NCBI GenBank assembly: GCA_947645195.1
Contig: CANSGD010001460.1
Coordinates: forward strand, 1 to 64,000
Direction: 5' to 3'
Length of the DNA: 64,000 nt
DNA from: Patellifolia procumbens
Taxonomy: Eukaryota; Streptophyta; Magnoliopsida; Caryophyllales; Amaranthaceae
Part shown: one piece after another, positions 44,531 through 56,622 of the stretch
Layout: each line of letters opens with the position of its first letter
How positions within the stretch are numbered: the first letter of the stretch is position 1
Notes under the pieces: generated by a model
What the model was told of the DNA's origin: nothing
Seen by the model: only the letters and a program-made list of their open reading frames with translations
The model's database searches: none
Position numbers and translations under genes: made by a program

Positions 44531-44792
44531 ATTATTATGTAATATTCATAATAATTATTTAATATCTCACTATTCTTTATTTACTTATTTATTTATTACA
44601 ATTCAATTTCATTCAACTCCATTCAGTTCATTTCAATTCCATTTGCCTTCGTGTTCACTTCTGTTCAATCTAGTTCAGCTCCGTTGACTTCAGTTCAGTT
44701 CAATTCAATTTCATTTAGCAGCATGTTCATTTTAGTGCAATTAAGTTTAGTTCAATTCAACTAGATATATACAGAGAGAATAATGCCCTAAA
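44531..44792. repeat. TTCAATTCA-like low-complexity tract
   Basis: Degenerate units of TCAATTCAGTTCAATT recur at 44600-44765 and also at 43540-43580, flanking the ATT arrays on both sides. Simple-sequence DNA without coding potential. Confidence 0.6.
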
Positions 44793-44801
44793 TAGTGCAA
44801 A

Positions 44802-45171
44802 TGATTTTTTGGCAAAAACCACCTAATATAATAGACATTATTGGTTTAACCTCCTTTTCTAATTTTTTTTTAATTTAACTACCTTATATATATATATATA
44901 ATATTATAGGTTTCACTACCAACTGGTGGTTTTCCGGCCAAAAATAGTGGTTTTCGGGACAAATATAGTGGTTTTTCGGCCAAATATAGTGGTTTTCCAG
45001 CAGCAAAAAAGTGGTTTTCCGGTCAAAATCGGCGGTTTTCCGGCCAAAATCACTGGTTGGTAGTGAAACCTACACGTATTACATATATAAGATAGTTAAA
45101 TTAAACAAAAATTAAAAAGGTAGTTAAACCAATAATGTCAATTATATTAGGTGGTTTTTGGCAAAAAATCC
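44802..45171. mobile_element. Foldback MULE-like MITE with internal minisatellite
   Basis: Arms of about 130 bp start GATTTTTTGGCAAAAACC on the left and GATTTTTTGCCAAAAACC (reverse) on the right and stay nearly identical through TTTCACTACCAAC. Flanks TAGTGCAAA (44793-44801) and TAGTGTAAA (45172-45180) form a 9-bp target duplication with one change, as made by MULEs. The centre (44925-45050) is a tandem of about six GTGGTTTTCCGGCCAAAATA-like units. Confidence 0.8.
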
Positions 45172-45174
45172 TAG

Positions 45175-45960
45175 TGTAAAACATCACCCATACCATATAC
45201 TTCACAATAATAAGCACGTTATATAAAATAAATAATCCACAAACTTATTAATAGCCACTAATTATAATTGTTATCAAAATCATTTGGCTATTGCATTGCA
45301 GCATAATCCAACAAAACCCTTTGCTCCAAAAGTTATGAAACAATATAAACATTCCACTTGGCGTCATATGGAACCATCAAGGCAACATGTCAATTTGTGA
45401 TGTTTATTTTCATCATCAATACAATTTGTTGTTGATACGCATTATTACCAAAGCACATTTTTGGACCACATTTCCCAACACGACCTTGTAAGAACTTCTG
45501 TTAACCGTGGCCTTGTGAAGCACTTCACTTCGCCATGATGAATATAATTTTCATCCACACATTTTTTTTTCTCAACTACTCTTACCATGGTGGTTCGTCT
45601 TTATTTTTTTCAAACATAAAACGGAAGATGGCCTGCAATGGTTTACTTAATGCTCTTGATACCATGATAGCTTTAAGAAGGGTAGATGGGAGTTAATAAA
45701 ATATGGAGAAGTTTTGAATTAAACTTACTCAATTAATCTCAATAGAATAAGAGTCTTTCATAGGATTCAATTAGAAAGTAACTAACCTATTGCACACAAC
45801 TTGTAGTGAAGAACATGACTCATACCATATATTTCACACCTAGAAACTAATAAACACATTTTAATTATAAAATAGATAACTCACTAACTTGTTACCATCC
45901 ACTAATCCTAATTGGAAGAAAAATCATATGACTACTTTTGGAGCATGATTTGATAGACTT
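45175..45960. repeat. Imperfect duplicated intergenic segments
   Basis: 45180-45290 (CATACCATATACTTCACA..CCACTAATTATAATTG) and 45810-45915 (CATACCATATATTTCACA..CCACTAATCCTAATTGG) are diverged direct copies about 630 bp apart. No gene is supported in between or around. Confidence 0.5.
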
Positions 45961-47190
45961 GAAATAAGTTTGATCCAGTTAAAATTATATACTTCTTAAA
46001 AAATAATTCAAAAAGATACTATCAATCCAAACAAATAAAATTCGATTTTAGACCAGACCGAATCGAAACCCAAAATTTACAACTAAAGACCAAGGACCAG
46101 ATCATAAAGATATTTATTTGGGTTCGATGAGAGTCTGAACTGGTCTGGTCCCCTCCATGTTGGAGTCCTTCAATGTAGTTGGTTGTTTAGTGTTGTTAGT
46201 TTGTTATTATGCTCTCTGATTTATAGTTATTAGTCTGTAGTCAATTAGCTTGAAAGTGGTCAATAATGTGGTCAAGAATGTGTGCCAGATACTAGGAGAG
46301 TTATTCTACGATTGTTAGCACTATTGCTTTATTTAGGAGCTTTTATTTATTAGGAATTTATTTAAATGGGTGAGTGCACTACTAATTTTGTGTGGAATCA
46401 AAATATCAATGTAGCATATGTTATGTATTCGCCTCTCTTCTCTATCTTATAGTTGAATGAATTTACAATACATATTATGTATCGCTATGTACCAGTTTAT
46501 CTAAAATTATATTTTAAATTAAATACACAACTTTACGCACCCTTTATCTCCTTCGCGATTCACCCTCAAAATCTCAATACTTTCCCCGACTCTTACCTAA
46601 CCTTCAACGTCCTGAAAATTCGCCCACCTCCGTAGCACCACGGCGGATTCGCCACCTCCATGTCCTCCAACACCATCTCGTTCGCCCACCTTCGTCATCA
46701 CCGCCAAAATTTGCGTCACCGTCGAACCCAAATTTGGGTGCAGTATACGTCACCGTTCAGCTTCTTCCAAATGATTTCATCATTTTCGTCCACCCAGAAT
46801 TTTGGTACAGTAAAGATAGAAAGAGGAAAGGAGTGACAGGGTTACTGCTTTTTCCATTGTAAACATCCAACGGCACGCTAATGGTTAGAGTTTTTAGCTG
46901 AAGACTTTGCTTGACTAATGGTGAGAGATCATCATGGGTAAAAACTCATGAATTGCATCTGTACAAGACATAGTAAAATTAACAAGATGAAGTTGGGTAG
47001 GCCGGTAGGGTATGATTTAAGAAGATTGAGTATCTTGATTAACTTTTATAATCTTCTAATATATTTATTTATTATATGAGTTAATTAATAATATGTTTTT
47101 TTTGAAAAAAGAAAACTAATTGTACAGTAGTACATAGCGGTACACGTCATTTACCAAATAGTGGTACATAGCGGTGCATGATATTTAATG
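45961..47190. other. Intergenic region, no gene supported
   Basis: The block 46540-46760 is more GC-rich (proline/histidine-like frames) but has no domain, and frames on both strands are short. Confidence 0.4.
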
Positions 47191-47192
47191 TA

Positions 47193-47280
47193 CTTCCTCC
47201 GTTTTTCTTTAGTTGCAACAATTGGGAATTTTTGTGAGAGGTAAAAAATTCAATTGTTGCAACTAAAAAAACGGAGGAAG
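47193..47280. mobile_element. Stowaway MITE
   Basis: Nearly perfect hairpin: CTTCCTCCGTTTTTCTTTAG on the left and its complement on the right, arms of about 35 bp, flanked by TA at 47191-47192 and 47281-47282. Length 88 bp; terminal motif CTNCCTCCGT is typical of Tc1/mariner-derived MITEs. Confidence 0.9.
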
Positions 47281-48061
47281 TACAATTTTCGTAAGCTTAA
47301 ACTGTCCAATATTTATGTCTGAACTGATTTTACCTAGAGTTGTCGGCGTCTGACACGACAAGACAACACGACTGAAACCTACACAACGGAATACAAATTT
47401 ATTGAGAAAAAACACGAACACGACTCGGCAAGATACAAAACCAACACGAACATGATCCATTTAAATTAATTTTGTCATATTATTCAAGTATCCTATGTTT
47501 TACATATTTATTAACAACCTGAAATAAACATGAGAGCAGACACGAACACAATACGACACGATAAGTTTAATACCCCTAGTTTTACCCCTAGTTGTCATAT
47601 ACTATGATTCCACCATTTGTATATTAAGATTCCGAATAAAGAGAGCCCGTTTTCTTGTCTCTTACCTCTCACATTTTTGTAGTCTCTTCCTTTCACCAAT
47701 TGTGAAAATTGGCAAGCAACGCTAGCTTAACCGCGATTAATGCTTCTTACTTCCAAATCAATCTCCTTCATAGCCGACCAATTTCAAGGCATAAATGAAT
47801 TGTCTATCTTGAATCCACGCCGATTGAGGAGGGGAAGACCGGAAGAGAAGAGCAACTTTTTCTTTTTTCTTTTTCTCCCAACCTTTTCTTCCTTTTTAAA
47901 TTACTTTTTACTTTTAAAATATTTTATTTTCTTTTTAATTTCTTTTGCTTCTGAAATTCATGTAGAATTCTTTGCTTCTTTTAAAAATATGGGTCTACGT
48001 TTAGCTAATTTTGAGATATTTCGCGTTAACTTTTAATTTCATTCACATTTCATACAAATTA
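47281..48061. other. Intergenic region, no gene supported
   Basis: ACACGA-rich sequence at 47350-47460 and 47530-47570 recalls a dispersed repeat (ACACGAACACGA). The frame at 47740-48036 is AT-driven with no domain. Confidence 0.4.
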
Positions 48062-48297
48062 CCTCCGTTTTTCTAAGTTCTACTCACTTTCCGTTTATAT
48101 GCTTTTTATTAAAGTTGTATCAACTTTTACTTTATTCCTTATTTAGCAATTTTTTCCCTCGCTTGTCCTCCAATACCCGTTTTTTCTTTTTTCGTTAAAA
48201 GTAACTAAAAACATGGGGTGGATGTGGCTCCCTTTTCCTATATTCTTTGGTTTGTGGATTTAGAGTAAATGGGTAGAACTTAATAAAACGGATGGAG
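48062..48297. mobile_element. Second Stowaway-like MITE
   Basis: Left arm CCTCCGTTTTTCTAAGTTCT and right arm in reverse CTCCATCCGTTTTATTAAGT share about 35 imperfect bases, flanked by TA (48060-48061 and 48298-48299). Longer and more diverged than the copy at 47193. Confidence 0.75.
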
Positions 48298-49516
48298 TAT
48301 TTTTTAAAAAACTTAATTTGAATATGAAACCCATGAAAATTAGATACAACATATATACTTTGATCGAATGGTATTGTCCAAAAAACAACAATGGACATCA
48401 CACAAAAGGTAATGATATAAATGGTAATGTCCAACTATCTTTACGGACAAAACCAAAAAAAATTGTTTAAAAAATTAGGTTATAAGAGAGGTAGTTGTCT
48501 TCAACCCACGTTATCTTCAACCTCTGTAACACTCCAACACCACCAACAATGGCAGCTGTCTTCGACCTGAATTCTACAGAAACAAATAATGGTAAAACAT
48601 CTCGATTTTAACAACACGAATGTAATAATGGGTATAATAACTATGATTCATGGCAACAAATGGAGTTTATTATCTGAAAAATCAAACAACCATTGAGTAT
48701 AATTCTCGAATATGATCATTAATGGAGGTGATGAACAAACAAACAAACAAACAAAAGACATGAGACAGTTGTTCTTCAACCACAGACCCAATCCAAAACC
48801 ACCATTAATGAATAAAAACAATGTACAAATTTATATAATCCTAGAAGAAGAATAAGAAGGTATTTCATGAACAATAACAATGGAGGTGAAGAAGAAAAAC
48901 GAAGAGGGAGAGGTAAAAAAAATAACAATGGAGGTAAAGGTAACAATGGAGGCATTGAGTTTATTTTCATGAACAAGTGAAGAAGAAGGAAGAGGGAGAA
49001 AGAAAAAAAAAGAGATGAGTGTAAATTTTTTTTTTTAACAATTTTAATTTTATTTTCGGTAATTAAGAATTTAATTTCGTAAATTAAAATCAAAAATTGA
49101 TAATTATTTTCGAAAATTCAAAATCTGATTTTTTTAATTAATATTAGCAATTAACGAAAATAGAAAAATAAAAATATTGCAATTTAAAGAAAAGATGAAA
49201 ATAATATCCTACGTGGCAATTTAATTGGCTAGTATGAACCCCTTGCTAAAATATTATGATGGGCATTTCTCAAATGTCCACCCTAAAATTTCTCGTCATC
49301 TTTTATGTTCTCCCACAAGTAGACGATACGCTAACGTGATTCATTTATTTAAAGGATTAATAACGCCGAACCCCAACACAACCTTCTCATCAAAGGAATC
49401 ATCTAATCCGCTTGTCAAGTCCACTGATATGCATAAAACAAACAAACAAACCTGACAGCTTTCTTAACTCTTTTTTTTTTTTTTTTTGATAGCTAAGATT
49501 ATTTTTTGTTAGAAAA
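48298..49516. other. Upstream region of the host gene
   Basis: AT-rich. GGAGGTGA/AACAATGGAGG units recur at 48720-48960. A T-run of 17 bases (about 49472-49488) lies just before the gene. No TATA box can be assigned with confidence. The frame at 49225-49455 is open but shows no domain. Confidence 0.4.
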
Positions 49517-50207
49517 ATGGCCTCCTTGCAAGCAGCGAAATCATCATCACAAATCAACGGAAAAGCTCAAGCTACTACAAGAGCTTCTATACTGAATAAT
49601 GGCATGCCAGGAGGCATAAAATTTCAGGAGAAGAAAGATTGGTCTGGTTCTGTTGTTGGATCTTACCCTTCAACTATTCAAAAGAGCAGAACAGGTACGT
49701 TTTCGCACAAGGGCGTTCCTCCGAAGGATTCTAATGGATCCATGGGAGCTGTGGTGTATGTGGGCGGAAATGTACAAGGTGGACCAGATAATTGTGCATG
49801 GATCATGGCCTGGAGTACTCCTGGTGACGGCTCTGGAAACAAGGCAAATTATCTTTATCTCCCATTCTTTATTATCGTTCCCTTAATTTCTTATCCATGC
49901 TATATTGCTATCATCCAACTTAGGGCTTTCCTGATATGCCCAAACTTATAATACACACTAATACACTATATATTCCCTTTAATGAATGTTATTTCATTTT
50001 TTCAATGCACTTTAGATATACGTGGAAACTGGGCCTAGTACCAAGTATCCTCCTGGAAGTGTTGATTGGGACGACATCAAATCCAGTCTGGAAAACTCTA
50101 GCGATGATAGTCATTACTATGATGAGGATAGCCATACTGAGGCGTCAGCTCAAATTAATAATGGCAATACTCCTAAGGCCCCTGCAGTTTTTGATGTCAC
50201 CGTTTAA
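49517..50207 (+). CDS. Jasmonate-induced protein homolog (23 kDa type)
   Basis: Two exons are proposed: 49517-49843 (109 codons, ATG in AAAAATGG context) and 50016-50207 (63 codons plus TAA), giving 172 residues. The joined reading GNK|IYVETGPS is in phase 0. The acceptor is clear (TGCACTTTAG|ATATA), but the donor is AACAAG|GCAAAT, so this would be a GC-AG intron of 172 nt. Conserved-looking segments are GSMGAVVYVGGNVQGG, CAWIMAWSTP, IYVETGPSTKYPPGSVDWDD and a Ser/Asp/His-rich acidic stretch. I recognise the layout from the Atriplex/spinach jasmonate-induced protein homolog family, related to barley JIP-23; molecular function is unknown, a stress or jasmonate response is known only for relatives. 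No signal peptide or membrane segment is visible, so it is probably cytosolic. No stops break it; read straight through, exon 1 would end at 49951 in a hydrophobic tail. Confidence 0.75.
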
Positions 50208-50315
50208 ATTATCACATAAAGAACGAAGGACCAGATTATGGAGTATGCATGATATTACGTAATGGCATGATTGCCTGCTTAGCGGCCACAATATTTCTAT
50301 GGAACTACTATATTA

Positions 50316-50321
50316 AATAAA
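50316..50321 (+). promoter_or_regulatory. Possible polyadenylation signal
   Basis: AATAAA about 110 bp after the stop codon of the jasmonate-induced protein homolog; plausible near-upstream element but plant signals are degenerate. Confidence 0.4.
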
Positions 50322-50699
50322 TAAGTACTCCTTTCCTTGGTTCTATTTGCAACTATTATGTATAACTAATGTGTTTACTCTATATACTCATATATATCAC
50401 CTCTACACAAAGGGATTTTTTATGTTATTATTGTTGCTTAAAGTCTATTACTTTCATTTTTCCTTTCACATATTTGGATGCATAAGCATCAATTTCATTG
50501 GTGACAACGTAGAATATAAAAGTAATTATTGGCAATAGGGGTAGTTCCTATCAGGTTTATCTTTACCTAAAGATCTGATAGAATGTAAAGAGTCATGTTT
50601 TCCAATGCAATATACCTTATTTTGCTTACCATAGAAAATGCAAAGATAATGCAGACTAAAATTCAGGCCATACAGGATGATTGGGTGGTCTGGGTGCAG

Positions 50700-51800
50700 T
50701 TAATGAGGTTGCGAACAAGACTTGGTCAACGGTGTTGCAATTTTCGAAAAATCCTTTACTAAGTGTTGATAATAATTAGTGAGACCTAGAAGTGTCTCAC
50801 TTTTGACACATTTGTCAGACTTTCCCAATCAACCATAGATTTGCTTGTATGGATCAATCTTTACCCCATCCTTGGTGATTACATGACTTAGAAATGAGAC
50901 TTCTTATTAACCAACATTTTGCACTACTTGGAGAACTTTGCATACCACTTTTACATTAATAGTACACTTAGAACCATTCTGTGGTTTTTCTCATGTTCTT
51001 GCTCATCCCCCGAGTAAACCAAAATGTGGTCCATAAGGACAAACACACAGGTAGCCAGAGTCCATGAAGCAAACGATTCATTTGGTGCATAAGAAATAAG
51101 ATTGTTTGGCATAATTTCAGAATCATCATCCCCATATCTTGCACGGAATTTATTTTTGGGAATGCCTAATGTCTTCACTAAAATTTGTGAAACACATATA
51201 AGTCCGAATGGCTACTACTCCAACTATCACCAATTCGTTTTAGGATATAACCCCGTCTAGGCTTATTTATTGTCAGAGTACATGCCAGAGCCAATGATGT
51301 TTGTCATAGTATCAGAGAGAATGGTTGTGGCCCATTATTAGTCTCAATTGCATTGAAGAGGACCTAATTTTCTGAAAAATACAGCTGGAGAGCATTCTAA
51401 AAACTATTTAGAGCATATCCTAGGATTGTAATTGCCCTAAGTATCGGTTATTTGACACCATGTTGGAAGTCCTGAAAGAAGGCCCAACGAGGATGTTTTT
51501 GACCAATCCAAAATGCCAAGTTGAGATGGATTCACACGTTTAGAGGAGTGCTAACAAAAATACCAACATGCGATCCCACAAAGGTAAAGGAGAGGGAGGA
51601 TGAGACACATATAAGTCTGTTAGGCTATTCACCTAACATCAATTGGTTTTACGATGAAATAGTCGACCACTCTTGAGTTGATCGAACAAATCTTTTATTT
51701 GAGGTAACATATATTTATTCTTGATGATGACCTTATTAAGCTCCCCGTAGTTTATACATATGTCAAATTTCCATTTTTCTTTTTAACAAATAGGGCAGGA
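50700..51800 (-). pseudogene. Ty3/gypsy reverse transcriptase remnant
   Basis: Minus-strand blocks: ICINYGELNKVIIKNKYMLP followed by KDLFDQLKSGRLF (about 51760-51650), an insertion-like stretch of unrelated or decayed sequence (51640-51240), then HILVYSGDEQEHEKNH (within 51178-50951) and HVITKDGVKIDP with LGLTNYYQHLVKDFSKIATP (about 50900-50740). These are the ordered motifs of gypsy RT (CIDYRELN, DDILVYS, GLxxYYRRFVKDFS). The catalytic FIDD is degraded to VLMDH. Several frame changes; no LTRs nearby. Confidence 0.75.
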
Positions 51801-51889
51801 GCAAGAGACACTCGACCTTATAAAATTCCAATCAATAAAATCTTATAATTGTTTCTTCAACTCTTGTGGTTAAGCTGGCTCCATAAAAA

Positions 51890-52230
51890 TCATAACTTGT
51901 GCCACGTTTAGAGTCGTGGCACAGGTTTAGATTCCTTTGGTACGCAATTTAGCCACGAAGATTAGTAAAAATACTCTCGTAGCACAAGTGGTCGAAGCTA
52001 GGAATTTGCCATGGGAAAACGAAGAGCGTGGCATAATTCAATTTATGCCATGGACATTATTCATGTGGCTAGTAATTTTCTTTGCTACGAGTACTATCTT
52101 TGCTACGGGTACTTCCATGGCTAAAACATATTTTTCCACGCGTGTTACTGTGGCTATCAAATCCTCTTGCCATAAATACTCATGTGGTTAACAAATTAAT
52201 GGCTTCAAACCCTCCTGTGACTAACCCTTG
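51890..52230. repeat. Cluster of GTGGC/GCCACG short repeats (CACTA-like subterminal DNA)
   Basis: Variants of GTGGCTA, GCCACG and TTGCTACG recur roughly every 20-45 bp on both strands (for example 51900, 51917, 51951, 52029, 52069, 52082, 52102, 52151, 52186). Short scattered motifs of this kind mark subterminal regions of CACTA elements. A CACTA protein remnant lies to the right (60807-61903). The open frame at 51937-52191 results from the repeats. Confidence 0.4.
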
Positions 52231-53034
52231 AGCAAGTCATATACTCTCATGTGTCAAGTACGAAGTTACGTGCAAAATTTAAGTTTATGATAAATTAGTT
52301 GCCTCCAATTTTTCAACACTATGTTACTTGCGAAGCAATAAAAAATTGTGCACAGTTTGTCCATGATATTGGAACAACAAAGTAATACATTGATCATTAG
52401 GTTTAGTACATGAATTAACTCGAATCAATAATTTCTATCATCGTCAACTTTTTAAAAAAATGGTCCAACCTTTTTGCAAGGGGAAAAAAAATTACAGACT
52501 ACAGCAAAGATTATTAAACTAATGCTTCTTGTGTATCGTCCATTTCTAACATACAAGAAATCAATATTATAAGCTGGTAAGATTCAATGTTTGAAAAAGA
52601 GTACGATATCATACTTCACGACAAAACATTCATGGTACTAAGACACATAAAAGAATTGTTCCACTTGAACCGCAATAAACATTTTCTAGATCTCTAGTTG
52701 GAACAACGAATTGTTTGACCCACCCCGACCTCCATCCTGCAATGAACTTCCATCTCTAATACTACACTGGTTTCCCTAAGCATGATAAAATTCGTATCCA
52801 CAACCTAACATCAATCCATATGCATTCCAAAGTCAACCTCACGGTCTATTATAGGTTTGAGCCCAATCAATACCAAGGTTGACATATCCAAAAGAAGCAG
52901 GCAACTCATGATAATAAGTTAAAGAACTAGGTAAACAACTATAAGCTTCAATTCTCAAGAAAGGAATCCTTCAAACATCCTAATTAACATTAAGCACCAC
53001 AAAACTTCGACTGAAAATATAGCCATTTTGTTGG
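52231..53034. other. Spacer, no gene supported
   Basis: Only short open frames and no recognisable domain. The last bases (ATATG, 53035-53039) are the target site of the LTR element to the right. Confidence 0.4.
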
Positions 53035-53039
53035 ATATG
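53035..53039. repeat. Target-site duplication, left copy
   Basis: ATATG, identical to 60807-60811; together they delimit the LTR element. Removing one copy plus the element rejoins the older CACTA-like sequence. Confidence 0.9.
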
Positions 53040-54806
53040 TGATATGGGGAAAATTAGGTCGTTACTAATCCCCCTAAAATCAAACTAATACCTAACTAGA
53101 CCACTAAACTAAGTAAAGTGGTAAGTAAGGGTCATTCTTCCACAAGGACTAAGGAACATTGATATGTGTTAATTTAACGATAAGCAAGGCCGAAAAGGAA
53201 TCGAAAGGTGTCAACTACCAACTAAAATCTATTAAATTAAACTGAGTACCAAAGATCAAATAGGATTAGGGAAAGGGATCCAACACCAACCAATCATGAT
53301 TTAGGGGATTTGATGGGTGAAACATGGAGGAAAGAAAACCAAGCAACTAATTGAGGTTATTGACTCTTAACTAGCTCTAAGCCCTCTCTCAAGGTGCATA
53401 AAACTACCTAGATCACATAATGAAGCCACTCTCATGGTCTCAAACATGCAACCAAGGAATAATCACAATGTCAATCTACAAAACCCTCACTCAAATCTCA
53501 CTCTCATGAGTATTTAAGCAAGATAATAGCATAAATGTCGAACTTAATCTCCTCTCTCGATTATTTGATTAAGGCATCAATAAAACAAACATCCAAGTGG
53601 CCAACTAGAATGCAAGCAAAGTAGTAATTATGCCATTAATCAATTAAGAAGCCTAATTAAACTCCTAATTTCATATTCAAACACCCCAAATCAACTATAG
53701 TTGGGTTTTCACCCAAACCCTACCCAACAAACTACTCCATAAACACAAGAATGAGAAGTTTAGAGAAATTAACAACTAATATCATGATACTAAACATTAA
53801 TCTAACATTAAACTAAACAAAATAGATCATAAATAATTAAACTAAGCATTAATTAATATAAGAAAAGAATTAAAATTAACAAATAAAAGAAGATAGATAG
53901 AGTAAGAAATGCTCATTGATAGATTGTTGAATCTTTGAATACAAGTTGTCACCCTTGAATCTCCCATCTTCAACCTCTCTTTGAGTTTTCTCACTTTTCT
54001 CTCTAAACTAAGCTATGAAGGCTAACCCTCCCTAAAACTAGGGTATTCAAGGCTCTAAGTTTGAAAATCAGAATTTCCCTCTAAGTTTAGGTAAAAAGAG
54101 TATTTATACAACCCCCAACTAATGGCAAAAAGGTAAAAAGAAATAAAAATAAGCAATCCCGCAAACCCGCAGTGATCGGGCGATCCATAATGGTGATCGC
54201 CCGATCACCATGAGGCAAAGAACTCTGGAAAAAACCACAGCCGTGATCGGGCGATCACTATAGTGATCGGGCGAGGCTTCGGGCGATCCACCCTATCCGT
54301 CAGCACAGGACAGTTGAACTTGTAAAGGTCATAACTCCTTCGTTTCTTGTCGGAATCAAGCGTCTGAACTCTTGTTGGAAAGCTATTGAGATGAACTTCA
54401 ATCTCCAACTTGAATCACTACCAAATGATGTTTAATTTGTGAGATATGAGCTTTTGAAGTCAACCATTGTGCAAAACATGAAGGAAACTTGGTGGATTTT
54501 GCTTCCTTAACCTTCTTTTGCCTTTCTTTCTTCATTACTCATGCTCTAAACCTTATATATGCATTCTTGGGCTTTTGTAGGTAAATCAAAAGCTTATTTT
54601 GATAGTACCTACATACAACACGAATGAAATGGCATAAAAAGGTCATAGAAAATGAGCGAAAATACTAAAAATCTACAAAATAGCTACAATCACTAACAAA
54701 ACGTGAATTGAGCAAAATGCAACTATAAATTGTAAGATAATGGAGAAAAAATGATTCAAATCAAAGGAAAATAAGAGGTTTGGAGTGATATAAATATTAC
54801 TCATCA
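53040..54806 (-). repeat. 3' LTR of the gag-only element
   Basis: 1767 bp, TGATGAGTAATATT..CATATCA on the minus strand. It keeps about 230 bp (about 53455-53685) that the other LTR has lost. A GATCGGGC/GCCCGATC cluster lies at 54174-54290, and TATAAATACTC (reverse of 54100-54115) just beyond it is a candidate TATA box. Confidence 0.9.
54174..54290 (-). repeat. GATCGGGC motif cluster in the LTR
   Basis: Five copies of GATCGGGCGATC-like units, some palindromic (GTGATCGCCCGATCAC), repeated in the other LTR at 60192-60290 with one unit fewer. Same core octamer as in the unrelated-looking LTR at 5644-7234. Confidence 0.75.
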
Positions 54807-54821
54807 AACTCCCCCAAACTT
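54807..54821 (-). other. Polypurine tract
   Basis: On the minus strand AAGTTTGGGGGAGTT directly precedes the 3' LTR start TGATGAGT; primes plus-strand DNA synthesis. Upstream context TTGCTTGAGGACAAGCAA. Confidence 0.85.
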
Positions 54822-56622
54822 GATTATTTGCTTGTCCTCAAGCAAATCAACATGGGTAACAAAGGGGATGCAAAAAGGTGACTCAACAAAACTAAAAAAA
54901 AATGAGATCACCAAATAGAGAAAGAAAAAGGAAAAAGAAAAACTAACTCACTTTCGTAGGAATCACGGTTGCATTTAGCTTATGCAACAAGCCCTTTAAA
55001 CCCTTAGGATGACCCTAGTGGACGAGGATGGTCTCGTGAGGGTTTTCAGAAGGCATACCCACAAAGCCAACACACCAACTCAAACAAGCAACAACCCAAG
55101 AATGGCAACATCACCAAGGTGTGAGAGATGGAGTCAAGAGTGGACCACAAGCAAGCATATATGAGAATTTTTTCTTTCAATTCCAACACAACACATGAGT
55201 AGTGAAGGAGGTTATGAGATGAGCTAAACTAAGGTGTAAGTTCAACAAATTCTCTAACTCTTCCACTACTTTCAACGTCATTGCTCCAAGGGTCATTTAG
55301 TTCACAAACTCATGTATAGGATGAGAAAACCGGCTCAAGTAACTCTAGTCCTCAATGTGCGGAATATTTTTCCCCAAACTTAGCATTTTCATTATTATGG
55401 AGATGAAGATATGGAAAAAGTGATGCAACCAAGGAGTGCAGGGCTTAGTCTTCGCCCTCTTTGTGCGGTCCGTCCACTCACGAGGCAGACATGTTTCTCA
55501 GGTACGGTACCAAGTACTCGGTCGGAGACACACTAGGAGGATAAACATTCATACTCAAGCCGCAGCGATCCCGTCGCCACTAGGGAGTTCTACTTCACTT
55601 TTTCGAACCCCCACTTGAGCATTGGAATGCGCTAGGACCTTGGTTACTAACCACCCTTTCGCAACTCTTATTGAAAACATGCATTTTTTTCTTTTTCATT
55701 TCATTTTTTGAGGCTACTAGCCTTTTCATGAAACTAATTTTTTCTTTTTTTTATTGGGATGGTGAAAATGCCAAGCTATTTGGACTAGATCATCTAATGC
55801 ACTAGGGACTCAAGTTATGAGAACCAAGTAAGGACTTCCTATATCATGAAGGATAGAGTTAAGTGACTTATTTAAGGAGAATTTTGTTGTTTTTGTTTAT
55901 GAGCTATTTGACTTGATGGCAAAGCAACGAAGTTTAAGTCATCTCAAAAATCCCTAATCTACACATGTTCCAAACTTATTAGGTCATATAATTCCATTCT
56001 CATTTCCACTCGCTTGCGTCATCATAGACTATTTCAAAGAAAATAGCCTTGAATTTTGGCTTTTCTTGGATTTTATTAATTTCAATTTTTTGTATTTTGA
56101 TTTTTCTATATAAAAAAGAAAAGTTCTCTTGAAAGGTAAAAAAAAGGAAAGAAAAGAAAAGAAAAGAAAGAAGAAAAGAAGAGAAAGAAAAAGAAAATAA
56201 TTTTGGGTTTTGAAATTTATTGAAAATATAAAGGAAAGAAGTATATACATCTCCCGTAAGCTAGCGGATAGCTATAACTCCCCCAAACTTGAATGAAGCA
56301 TTGTCCTCAATGCTTAAAAAAGATGGAATCAATGGAGGGAGGGGAGAAGTAGTATTCAACCAACAAACATATGTTCCACAAAACATAAATCATTAGAAAA
56401 AGAGAGAAGGAAGGATGCTACCGGATAGTAGGTGGGTGTAAATACCCGCAAATGACCCAATTGTTCCCTTGGTAATCAACCTTCTTCAAAACCGTGTTTG
56501 TTTTCCATATGCTATGTAGAGTGAATCTTGCTAAAAATATGTACCTAAATCAATATTAAAGAAAAAAAACATAAGTAAAAATAAAAGCAATAAACACGGG
56601 ATACTTCCGGAGAAAGGCTTGT
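54822..56622 (-). other. Non-coding internal segment of the gag-only element
   Basis: Lacks a credible frame or domain. A second AAGTTTGGGGGAGTT copy (reverse of 56277-56291), preceded by TTGAGGACAATGC, lies at the gag-proximal end, so the segment is bracketed by two near-identical polypurine modules. A purine run (GAAAA)n is at 56130-56200. Possible roles are a long 3' UTR or packaging region; this is inference. Confidence 0.5.

Noticed and set aside
46453..46800. GC-richer block with Pro/His frames resembling an exon
   Set aside because: Short conflicting frames, no domain and no consistent splice sites.
54205..54408. Identical short frames at 54205-54408 and 60226-60408
   Set aside because: They are the two copies of one LTR segment, so duplication reflects the LTRs and not a conserved peptide gene.
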